Assembly (NCBI GenBank): GCA_050945895.1
Contig: JBMNTU010000097.1
Span: 1-7,856 of the forward strand
Source: JBMNTU01 sp050945895
GTDB lineage: Bacteria > Bacillota > Clostridia > Christensenellales > Christensenellaceae
DNA length: 7,856 nucleotides
Direction: 5' to 3'
A program made the translations under genes and the position numbers. Numbering within the stretch: the stretch's first letter is position 1; every line of letters starts with the position of its first letter. The notes below the pieces were generated by a model. The model saw nothing but the letters and a program-made list of their open reading frames with translations, had not been told where the DNA came from and searched no databases. This document shows positions 1-6,870 of this stretch, in pieces.

Positions 1-450
1 GCGTTTGTGACGATCCTGCAGCTGCAGATAAACAGCGGCTTTATTGCAGGCTGCCTGACGATCATTGGGTATTCGATCAACAACACGATCGTTATATTTG
101 ACAGGATCCGCGACAACCGTAAGGGCGTTGCCATGAAGGGGAGAACGCGCGCCGAGATTGCGAACACCAGTATTGCACAGACGCTTTCCCGGACGATCAA
201 CACATCCGTGACAACCCTGATTATGATCGTGTGCCTGTACATCCTGGGTGTGGATTCTATAAAGGAATTTTCGCTGCCTATTATTGTAGGGCTGCTGGCG
301 GGAACATACTCGTCAGTGTTCCTGTCTGGGCCGATGTGGGCGCTCATGTCCAACGCTGCGGATAAGCGGAATGCAAAAAATGCAGCAAATGGCAAAATAA
401 AGAAAAACAATTCAAAAAAAGCAAAAAAAGGAAAAACGGCAAAGGCCTGA
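1..450 (+). CDS. secF: Protein-export membrane protein SecF, C-terminal part (5' end outside window)
   Basis: SecF pairs with SecD in the cytoplasmic membrane and uses the proton-motive force to help SecYEG complete protein translocation. The reading frame is open from base 1, giving 149 residues before TGA, so the N-terminal half (first transmembrane segments and periplasmic domain) lies upstream. Visible hallmarks are the GYSIN-NTIVIFDRIRDN signature (residues 23-39), the TLSRT element (61-65) that opens the next membrane helix, and two hydrophobic segments at about 66-84 and 90-115. The protein ends in a strongly basic tail (residues 121-149, 11 Lys and 1 Arg), likely cytoplasmic. Oddity: residue 28 is Asn where SecF proteins usually have Asp in the S-x-N-D motif. 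secD is expected just upstream. A hairpin terminator follows the stop, so this is probably the last gene of its transcript. The family assignment is secure. Confidence 0.95.
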   Translation, partial: AFVTILQLQINSGFIAGCLTIIGYSINNTIVIFDRIRDNRKGVAMKGRTRAEIANTSIAQTLSRTINTSVTTLIMIVCLYILGVDSIKEFSLPIIVGLLAGTYSSVFLSGPMWALMSNAADKRNAKNAANGKIKKNNSKKAKKGKTAKA

Positions 451-472
451 CGACTTGTTGATTTTTGTCTGG

Positions 473-505
473 AAGACCTTCTTCACTTGTTAAGAAGGTC
501 TTTTT
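473..505 (+). terminator. Intrinsic terminator after secF
   Basis: A perfect 11-bp inverted repeat (AAGACCTTCTT at 473-483, AAGAAGGTCTT at 492-502) encloses an 8-base loop and runs into five T residues (501-505). It lies 22 bases after the secF stop and 30 bases before the recJ start. This geometry is that of a Rho-independent terminator on the plus strand. It should end the secDF transcript or reduce read-through into recJ. The stem has only four G-C pairs, so termination may be partial. Confidence 0.85.
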
Positions 506-534
506 GGTAAATAGAGCACAGACTGGTACAAACA

Positions 535-2571
535 ATGAGATATGTAATAAAAAAACGCCCGGAGATGGATGTTGACGAATCGCTGGCAATGGGCCTGAAA
601 AACGACTTGAATATAAGCCCGGTTTTGGCTAAGCTGCTTTGCGGCCGCGGCATTGCCACGCTTGCCGACGCAACAGAATTTCTGTACCCCCAAAAAACGA
701 TGCTGCACGACCCGTATCTGTTTTTGGACATGAAAGACAGCGTAAGCATGGTGCGCAACATGATTTCCGGCGGAAAAAAAATCTGTGTTTATGGAGATTA
801 TGATGCGGACGGCGTCTCGGCGTGCGCGCTGCTGTATAAAGCGCTAAAAAAGCTGGGTGCGGATGTTTTCTGCTTTTTGCCCAGCCGCTCGGACCACGGC
901 TACGGCCTTTCCAAAGCATCGGTGGAGAGCCTTGCCGGTACAGACCTGCTTATTACGGTGGATTGCGGGATAACCAACGTGGAAGAGATTGCGCTGGCAA
1001 AAAAGCTGGGCATGAAAACGATTGTGACAGACCATCATGAGTGCCCTCTCGTATTGCCCAAGGCGGATTGTATTCTAAACCCGAAGCGTCCGGGAGAGGA
1101 ATATCCTTACAAGCACCTGTGCGGCGCGGGCGTAGCATTTAAGTTTGCGCATGCTCTTTTGGGCGAAGAAGCCATGGAGTATATTGACCTGGCCGCATTT
1201 GCAACGATTGCCGACATTGTGCCGCTGCTTGGCGAAAACCGTGTTATTGCAAAGCTGGGGCTAGAGAAAATGAATAGAAACCCCAACCTGGGGATTGCCG
1301 TTCTTTTCCGTAAAACGGGCATCCGGCGGGAGCAGATTGACGCGCAGACCGTATCGTTTGCGCTGGCGCCCCGCATCAATGCGGCAGGACGTATGGCGAG
1401 TGCCAACGACGCGCTGGATCTTTTTGTTTCTGATGAGGAGAGCGTACTGGAAACAAAAGCGGAAAACCTTTGCGCGTATAATGTCGAGCGCCAAAAACGG
1501 CAAGAGGAGATTGTAGAGGACGCGCTGGATATGGCAAGCGGGTACCCGGACGATAAGATGCTCGTGCTGTACAAAAAAAACTGGGATGTGGGAATCGTGG
1601 GGCTTGCGGCATCTAAGCTTGCCGAACGGTTTATGCGGCCCACGCTGCTTTTGGGGGAGTCGGGCGGGGCTTATGTCGGGTCTGCCAGAAGCATTGAAGG
1701 AGTGGACGTATACGGCGTTTTGAATACCCAGGCGCATCTATATGAGAAATTTGGCGGCCATGCCGGCGCGGCGGGGCTGACCATAAAAGAGGAACAGCTT
1801 GAAACGCTGAAAAACCGCCTGAACGCATACATGAAGGAAACATATGCGGAAGAGGTGTTTCGGCCGGTGAAGTATTACGATATTGAAATAAAGCCGCAGG
1901 ATGCAACGCTGGAGTTTTTGAAGGAGATGGAGCTGCTTAAGCCGTATGGCCTGAAAAACGAACAGCCGACGATGCTCATCCGCCACGCGGATATATTTCA
2001 GGTAAAGCCGATTGGGGCAGACAAGCATGCCAAGTTTTTGATTGGGAAGTATAACGAAGCGTGCCTTTCGGCGGTGGTGTTTTCGGTCCGCGCGGAGGAC
2101 GTACCCAAAAAGGCGGATATTATTGGCGCGGTAAATATAAACGACTATGACGGCAAGCCGCAAATGATTGTTGAAACTTTTTCGTACGACGAACCGGTTT
2201 ATGTGCGCTATAATAAGGCGAAGCGGCGGCTGCACGAGGAAAAGGTTTTCTCGGCGGCGGAAAAGAAGTTGTTTTTTTGTGACAGGGAGCGGATTGGCGC
2301 GCTATACAAGGTGCTGCTTGCGGCGGCGGACAAGCAGATTAGCTTTCGGGACATGGAAGACCTGCTGCGGTTTATGCGCCGGCATACGGAAGAGAATGCG
2401 CCGGAATGCCTGGCGTTTATGACGGCGGTGCTTGAGGAGATCGGATTGCTTGAATTGCAAAAAGATGATAGAATACACATTGTAGTCGGGCGGGAGAAGC
2501 GAGAACTTGAAAACAGTATGGTCTATAGACGGCTTATGCCGGATGGAAAAAATGACGATACTGTTAAATAA
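535..2571 (+). CDS. recJ: Single-stranded-DNA-specific 5'-3' exonuclease RecJ
   Basis: RecJ degrades single-stranded DNA 5' to 3' in recombination, mismatch repair and base-excision repair. The 678-residue product belongs to the DHH phosphoesterase superfamily and keeps the metal-binding motifs in order: GDYDADG (87-93), VDCG (142-145), TDHH (165-168), the LCGAG segment (195-199) and ADIVPL (226-231). The DHHA1 region follows, with GSARS (382-386) and GGHAGAAG (407-414). Residues from about 440 to 550 fit the OB-like region. The last 110 residues form an extra C-terminal domain ending in a charged segment, as in other Firmicutes RecJ proteins. The length lies between that of E. coli RecJ (about 577) and B. 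subtilis RecJ (about 786). The ATG at 535 gives the expected N-terminus (MRYVIKK), but no convincing Shine-Dalgarno sequence precedes it. The stop codon touches the relA start, and the two genes share a reading frame. All active-site residues expected of a working nuclease are present. Confidence 0.95.
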   Translation: MRYVIKKRPEMDVDESLAMGLKNDLNISPVLAKLLCGRGIATLADATEFLYPQKTMLHDPYLFLDMKDSVSMVRNMISGGKKICVYGDYDADGVSACALLYKALKKLGADVFCFLPSRSDHGYGLSKASVESLAGTDLLITVDCGITNVEEIALAKKLGMKTIVTDHHECPLVLPKADCILNPKRPGEEYPYKHLCGAGVAFKFAHALLGEEAMEYIDLAAFATIADIVPLLGENRVIAKLGLEKMNRNPNLGIAVLFRKTGIRREQIDAQTVSFALAPRINAAGRMASANDALDLFVSDEESVLETKAENLCAYNVERQKRQEEIVEDALDMASGYPDDKMLVLYKKNWDVGIVGLAASKLAERFMRPTLLLGESGGAYVGSARSIEGVDVYGVLNTQAHLYEKFGGHAGAAGLTIKEEQLETLKNRLNAYMKETYAEEVFRPVKYYDIEIKPQDATLEFLKEMELLKPYGLKNEQPTMLIRHADIFQVKPIGADKHAKFLIGKYNEACLSAVVFSVRAEDVPKKADIIGAVNINDYDGKPQMIVETFSYDEPVYVRYNKAKRRLHEEKVFSAAEKKLFFCDRERIGALYKVLLAAADKQISFRDMEDLLRFMRRHTEENAPECLAFMTAVLEEIGLLELQKDDRIHIVVGREKRELENSMVYRRLMPDGKNDDTVK

Positions 2572-2589
2572 ATGGAGCAGGAAAAGGTG
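2569..2589 (+). other. recJ stop / relA start junction with two candidate starts
   Basis: The recJ stop TAA (2569-2571) is followed at once by ATG (2572-2574) in the same frame. No Shine-Dalgarno sequence stands at normal distance before this ATG, so initiation there would depend on ribosomes that have just terminated recJ. An alternative start, GTG at 2587-2589 (relA codon 6), has GGAG at 2574-2577 with a 9-base gap and could be used independently of recJ. Either choice leaves all Rel catalytic residues intact. Which start is used is inference. Confidence 0.5.
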
Positions 2590-4728
2590 TCGGAATACTA
2601 TAACGATTTTATAAAAAGGCACAAGCTGAAATATGACGAGGACGTGAATAAAGCGTTCGACATGGCGGAGGAAGCGCATAAGGACCAGCTCCGCCATTCC
2701 GGCGAGCCCTTTTTTACGCATCCGCTGGCTGTCGCCGACATCATTGCCGAGCTGGGGCTGGATAATACGACGATTATTGCGGGCATCATGCACGATGTGG
2801 TGGAAGACACCGAGCTGACGATTGAAGACGTTTCGCGCGAGTTTACGCCGGAGATCGGCAAGCTGGTGGACGGCGTTACCAAGCTCAAAAATTATGAATT
2901 CCAGTCTAAGGAAGAGCAGCAGAGCGAAAGCCTGCGCAAAATGTTTCTGGCAATGGCGTCGGATATCCGTGTCGTTATCATCAAGCTGGCAGACAGGCTG
3001 CACAACATGCGTACGCTGAAATACCAGTCTGAAAACAAGCAGATTGAAAAAGCGCGGGAAACGCTGGACATTTATGCGCCGCTTGCGCACAGGCTGGGAA
3101 TTAACGCGATTAAGTGGGAGCTGGAGGATTTGTCTTTAAAGTTCCTGCATCCGGACGATTATTTTGAAATAGCAAACCAGATTGCTGCATCGCGCAACGA
3201 GCGGGAGGGGCAGCTTAGCTCTGTCATCACAAAAATTGAAGAAAAGCTGGATGAAATGAAAATTAAGGCGGAGATAGAGGGCCGCCCCAAGCATATATAC
3301 AGCATTTACAAAAAAATGCGCGACAAGCATAAGGTGTTTGACGAAATATACGACCTGATTGCCATACGCGTGGTCGTTTCGAACATTAAAGACTGCTATG
3401 GCGTGCTGGGGCTTGTGCATACGCTGTGGAAGCCCATTCCCATGCGGTTTAAGGACTATATTGCAGTGCCTAAGCAGAATATGTACCAGTCGCTGCATAC
3501 GACGCTGCTTGGCGAGGACGGCCGCCCGTTTGAGGTGCAGATACGCACATACGAGATGCATAAAACGGCCGAATACGGCATTGCGGCGCACTGGAAGTAT
3601 AAAGAGGGCGCGGAAGACAGCATGGATTCTAAGCTGGCGTGGCTGCGCGAGCTGATGGAGTGGCAGAACGACGTCAAGGATTCCAAGGATTTTATGGAGA
3701 CCTTGAAGATTGACATTTTTTCCGACCATGTGCTGGTGTTTACGCCCAAGGGCGATGTGAAGGATTTTGTAAACGGCGCGACGCCGCTCGATTTTGCGTA
3801 CAGCATACACAGCGATATAGGAAACCATTGCGTGGGCGCAAAAATAAACGGCAAGATTGTGTCGCTGGACTATAAGCTGCGCACGGGCGATATTGTGGAG
3901 GTGCTGACGTCTAAGAACTCGAACGGCCCCAGCCGCGATTGGCTGAAAATTGCAAAAACGACGCAGGCGCGCAACAAGATCCGCCAGTGGTTTAAAAAGG
4001 AACTGAAAGAAGAAAACATACAAAAAGGCCGCGAAATGCTGGAAAAGGAAGCGAAGCGGCAAGGCTACAAGCTGTCCGACCTGCTGCGGACAGAGTGGCT
4101 GCAGCCGGTGTTTAAGCGCTTTGCAATGAACTCGCAGGACGATATGTTTGCGTCTGTCGGCTATGGTGCAATTTCCGTTAACCAGGTACTTTTTAAACTG
4201 ATTGACCAGTACAAGCTGGCTAACCAGATTGCGGACGATTCGCAGGAGCTGAAGGTTGTAAAATACAAGGGCAAGGGGTCGGAAGGCGATGTGACCGTAA
4301 AGGGCAGCACGGGGATGATGGTGCGGTTTGCCAAGTGCTGCAACCCCGTTCCGGGGGACGATATTGTAGGGTATATTACGCGTGGGCGCGGCGTGTGCGT
4401 GCACACAAAGGATTGCAAAAACTTGGGCGATTCGGCGATCGACGAAGAGCGGCTCATTGACGTGGCGTGGGTTGCCGACCAAAACTCCTCGTACAACGTG
4501 GAGGTGCAGGTCATTGCGGCAGACCGCCCGGGGCTGATGGTTGACCTGACGCAGGCGTTTTACAATGTGGGCAGGGATATTTCGGCGCTCAATGCGCGCA
4601 CGACCAAAAACGGGCTGGCAAATGTTTCGATACGCACAAACATCCGCTCGATTGCGGAGCTGGACGAGCTGCTCAACAAGCTGCGCAGTATGAAGGATGT
4701 GCAGGAAGCGAAAAGGGTGAACTACTGA
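2572..4728 (+). CDS. relA: Bifunctional (p)ppGpp synthetase/hydrolase Rel (long RSH)
   Basis: Rel transfers pyrophosphate from ATP to GTP/GDP to make (p)ppGpp on starved ribosomes and hydrolyses it otherwise. The 718-residue product has the full long-RSH layout. The HD hydrolase domain has H50, H74-D75, E78-D79, D141 and N145, each three less than the matching residues of Streptococcus Rel, so it should be active. The synthetase domain has R238, K240, D261, Y305 and E321. RFKD (292-295) is the RXKD motif of bifunctional enzymes rather than the acidic motif of hydrolase-dead RelA. Then come TGS (about 384-446), a helical region, a Cys/His-containing zinc-finger-type domain (C589, C590, H611, C615) and a C-terminal ACT domain (about 643-718). 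It is translated from within the recJ operon: the ATG abuts the recJ stop, and a GTG at codon 6 is a possible alternative. Its TGA overlaps the next ATG by one base. It is probably the organism's main Rel enzyme. Confidence 0.97.
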   Translation: MEQEKVSEYYNDFIKRHKLKYDEDVNKAFDMAEEAHKDQLRHSGEPFFTHPLAVADIIAELGLDNTTIIAGIMHDVVEDTELTIEDVSREFTPEIGKLVDGVTKLKNYEFQSKEEQQSESLRKMFLAMASDIRVVIIKLADRLHNMRTLKYQSENKQIEKARETLDIYAPLAHRLGINAIKWELEDLSLKFLHPDDYFEIANQIAASRNEREGQLSSVITKIEEKLDEMKIKAEIEGRPKHIYSIYKKMRDKHKVFDEIYDLIAIRVVVSNIKDCYGVLGLVHTLWKPIPMRFKDYIAVPKQNMYQSLHTTLLGEDGRPFEVQIRTYEMHKTAEYGIAAHWKYKEGAEDSMDSKLAWLRELMEWQNDVKDSKDFMETLKIDIFSDHVLVFTPKGDVKDFVNGATPLDFAYSIHSDIGNHCVGAKINGKIVSLDYKLRTGDIVEVLTSKNSNGPSRDWLKIAKTTQARNKIRQWFKKELKEENIQKGREMLEKEAKRQGYKLSDLLRTEWLQPVFKRFAMNSQDDMFASVGYGAISVNQVLFKLIDQYKLANQIADDSQELKVVKYKGKGSEGDVTVKGSTGMMVRFAKCCNPVPGDDIVGYITRGRGVCVHTKDCKNLGDSAIDEERLIDVAWVADQNSSYNVEVQVIAADRPGLMVDLTQAFYNVGRDISALNARTTKNGLANVSIRTNIRSIAELDELLNKLRSMKDVQEAKRVNY

Positions 4729-5351
4729 TGAATATAAAAACGCTTGCAACAGGCCAGCTGGAGGCCAATACATATATTGTATGGGAGGATGGCAGCAAAG
4801 AAGCGATTGTGATTGACCCGGGAGGCGACGCGGACAGGATAGAGGCGGCGCTGGAACGCGAAGGGCTGGCTGCTTCGTACGTTCTTTTGACGCACGGACA
4901 CTGCGACCATATTGGCGCGGTGGATGAATTGAAAGAAAAATATGGCGCAAAGGTCGCCATACACGAGGCGGATGCGGAAATGCTTACGGCGCCCTCCAAA
5001 AACCTTTCGGCGTTTGTGGGCGGGGCGCTTGCTGTACAGCCGGCGGACGTGTTGCTGCGCGGCGGCGACGAGATAGAAGCGGCGGGGTTGGTTTTTGTGG
5101 TATTGCACACGCCCGGGCACTCTAAGGGGAGTGCATGCTTTATGACGGAGGACGTCATTTTTACGGGCGATACGCTGTTTCAATGCTCGATCGGGCGGAC
5201 GGATTTTCCGGGCGGCAGCATGAGCGAAATAGACCATTCGGTTAAAAAGGTGCTGGGAGGGCTTGACGGGGACTACAAGCTGTACCCGGGGCACGGCCCT
5301 GCGACCACGCTGGATAGTGAGCGGCAATACAACATGTTTATGAGGGGATAG
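4728..5351 (+). CDS. MBL-fold metallo-hydrolase, glyoxalase-II-like (YcbL/YqgX type)
   Basis: This 207-residue protein is a single metallo-beta-lactamase domain. It shows the HxHxDH motif (H56, H58, D60, H61), H131 in the TPGHS segment, D148 in FTGDTLF and H189 in LYPGHGP, which together form a complete dinuclear metal site. SIGRTDFPGG (154-163) and PGHGPATT (187-194) place it with the small glyoxalase-II-like proteins such as YcbL and B. subtilis YqgX. These lack the C-terminal substrate-binding domain of true glyoxalase II, so the activity is probably thioester hydrolysis with an unproven substrate. No signal peptide is visible, so it should be cytoplasmic. The ATG overlaps the relA stop (TGATG), with AGGG at 4714-4717 ten bases upstream, which suggests translational coupling. 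In related genomes this gene commonly stands between rel and hemZ. The family is certain; the physiological substrate is not. Confidence 0.92.
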   Translation: MNIKTLATGQLEANTYIVWEDGSKEAIVIDPGGDADRIEAALEREGLAASYVLLTHGHCDHIGAVDELKEKYGAKVAIHEADAEMLTAPSKNLSAFVGGALAVQPADVLLRGGDEIEAAGLVFVVLHTPGHSKGSACFMTEDVIFTGDTLFQCSIGRTDFPGGSMSEIDHSVKKVLGGLDGDYKLYPGHGPATTLDSERQYNMFMRG

Positions 5352-5354
5352 CGG

Positions 5355-6824
5355 ATGGTTATCCTTTATACGGAAACGCCGGTTTTTTTCAACGACATTT
5401 GCGATGAAATACGGCTTTTTACAGGGCAGGAGCAAATTGTACATACGGAGAGCAAAGAAGACAATGCGGAGCACCGGCTCATGCATTGTTTTTGGGTTGC
5501 GGATGGGGTGTACCGTTCGCGGGCAGAGTACTATGTGGGCGGAAAACGCGTTTCGGCTGCGGAGCAGAAGCAGGCGGCAGAACGGCAAAGCGATGCGCTG
5601 TATACGAAAAAAATAACCAAACGGCTTGTGAAATCGGTTGTATACGAGGCACTAAAAGCGCACTACAAAATAACGATGCCGTGGGGGTCGCTGACGGGTA
5701 TTCGCCCGACCAAGCTGCTGCGCGAGCTGGCCGCAGAAGGCGGGGAGGCATATGCGCGCGAAATGTTTTTGGAGGCATTCGACGTGTCGCCGCAGAAGAC
5801 GCGGCTTGCAGAAGAAATCGTTTATAACCAGCGAAAACACATCTGTACTATAAAAAATAATACACTTGACATTTATATTGGAATTCCCTTTTGTACTTCG
5901 CGCTGCAAGTATTGCTCGTTTATATCGCGCGATTTGAAAAATGCAGGGCTGCTGAAGGACGAGTACCTAAAATGCCTGCATGGCGAGCTGCTTGCAATGA
6001 GGGAAACGGTGCAAAGCTACGATGTGCGCGCGGTGTATGTGGGCGGAGGCACGCCCACGGCGCTTGAGGCGGGCGAGCTTGAATCGCTGCTTGAGCGGAT
6101 AAACGAAGTGTTTCCCAAGCGGGGGGAATTTACGGTGGAGGCGGGCAGGCCGGACACGGTTACAAAAGAAAAGCTGCGCATTATAAAAAACGCCGGGGCG
6201 GGGCGCGTCAGCATCAACGCGCAGACGACCAACGACCGCACGCTTGCGGCGATCGGGCGAAATCATACGACGGAAGATTTTTTCCGTGCGTTTGCGTTGG
6301 CCCGCGAAGTGGGATTCGATTCCATCAATACCGACATCATTGCGGGGCTGCCCGGAGAGACGCTTGCGGACATGCAAAAAACGCTGGACGACATAATGGC
6401 GTTTTCGCCGGAAAACGTGACGGTGCACACGCTGGCAATCAAGCGGTCGTCGGAGTTTGCGGAAGGATTGGAGGGGAAGACCGACGCGCAGCAGACCGCG
6501 CAAATGGTGGAATATGCGCGGGCGTTTTTGGAAAGCGCAGGGCTTGCGCCCTATTACCTTTACCGCCAAAAATATATGAACGGCAACCTGGAAAATGTCG
6601 GATATGCAAAGCCCGGGCTGGAGGGTATCTATAACATAGACAACATGGAAGAGACTGCAAGCGTCATGGCGTTTGGCGCGGGCGGTATATCTAAGCTGGT
6701 TTTGGGGAATGAAAACCGTATAGAGCGGTGCGCAAACGTAAAGGACGTTGGACACTATGTAGCGCGCGCAGGAGAAATGGCGCAGCGCAAAAAAACACTG
6801 TTTGAAAATACAGGTATGCTATAG
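5355..6824 (+). CDS. hemZ: Radical SAM protein HemZ (annotated coproporphyrinogen dehydrogenase)
   Basis: HemZ is a radical SAM protein of the HemN/HemW group, named for oxygen-independent oxidation of coproporphyrinogen III to protoporphyrinogen IX. The 489-residue product has an N-terminal domain of about 165 residues containing MPWGSLTGIRPTKL (108-121), a segment characteristic of HemZ. The radical SAM core follows, with the 4Fe-4S ligands C180, C184 and C187 (CxxxCxxC) and the SAM-binding GGGTPT (230-235). The C-terminal part contains PYYLYRQKYMNGNLENVGYA (399-418), another HemZ-type block. The length matches B. subtilis HemZ (about 500). GAGGGG at 5342-5347 gives a good ribosome-binding site seven bases before the ATG, and the gene begins three bases after the hydrolase stop. 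No other haem-pathway gene is in the window, so the haem role is taken from the family name. A role nearer to HemW (haem chaperone) or another radical reaction is possible. The promoter of hisS lies over its last codons. Confidence 0.93.
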   Translation: MVILYTETPVFFNDICDEIRLFTGQEQIVHTESKEDNAEHRLMHCFWVADGVYRSRAEYYVGGKRVSAAEQKQAAERQSDALYTKKITKRLVKSVVYEALKAHYKITMPWGSLTGIRPTKLLRELAAEGGEAYAREMFLEAFDVSPQKTRLAEEIVYNQRKHICTIKNNTLDIYIGIPFCTSRCKYCSFISRDLKNAGLLKDEYLKCLHGELLAMRETVQSYDVRAVYVGGGTPTALEAGELESLLERINEVFPKRGEFTVEAGRPDTVTKEKLRIIKNAGAGRVSINAQTTNDRTLAAIGRNHTTEDFFRAFALAREVGFDSINTDIIAGLPGETLADMQKTLDDIMAFSPENVTVHTLAIKRSSEFAEGLEGKTDAQQTAQMVEYARAFLESAGLAPYYLYRQKYMNGNLENVGYAKPGLEGIYNIDNMEETASVMAFGAGGISKLVLGNENRIERCANVKDVGHYVARAGEMAQRKKTLFENTGML

Positions 6825-6830
6825 TATAAT
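6802..6830 (+). promoter_or_regulatory. Sigma-A-type promoter for hisS
   Basis: TTGAAA (6802-6807) and a perfect TATAAT (6825-6830) are separated by exactly 17 bases. The -35 lies in the last codons of hemZ and the -10 begins one base after the hemZ stop. Transcription would start near 6837, giving a leader of about 31 bases before the hisS start at 6868. The element matches the vegetative consensus in 11 of 12 positions and is the best promoter in the window. It implies that hisS can be transcribed apart from the recJ-hemZ block. Confidence 0.8.
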
Positions 6831-6856
6831 ATTTGGTGGACTATTTTCGGAAAGAT

Positions 6857-6870
6857 GAGGGGTATTGTTG
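6857..6870 (+). promoter_or_regulatory. Ribosome-binding site and TTG start of hisS
   Basis: GAGGGG (6857-6862) lies five bases before TTG (6868-6870). In this frame a TGA at 6856-6858 closes the reading frame upstream, and the only starts between it and the conserved N-terminus are TTG at 6865 and TTG at 6868. The nearby ATG at 6878 is out of frame. The second TTG gives better spacing and the canonical HisRS start (M-A-I-N-A-P-K-G-T-K-D). This site decides the start call. Confidence 0.8.

Noticed and set aside
414..432. A7 runs in secF as a programmed frameshift site
   Set aside because: The runs are in a low-complexity lysine tail, the hairpin downstream is a terminator about 45 bases away, and no alternative-frame product of interest results.
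487..513. Possible recJ promoter (TTGTTA / TAAATA)
   Set aside because: The spacer is only 15 bases, the -10 matches consensus in about half of its positions, and the -35 lies inside the terminator stem. It is too weak to list as a feature.
3136..4950. A 604-codon open frame on the minus strand opposite relA and the start of the hydrolase gene
   Set aside because: The product is rich in Arg, His, Val and Leu with no recognisable domain, lies opposite a fully conserved Rel frame and crosses a gene junction. It is explained by sense-strand codon bias that avoids codons whose complements are stops.
5866..5900. Perfect -35 box TTGACA inside hemZ
   Set aside because: At 16-19 bases downstream the sequence reads TTTTGT or similar, with no acceptable -10 element, and no gene starts soon after it.
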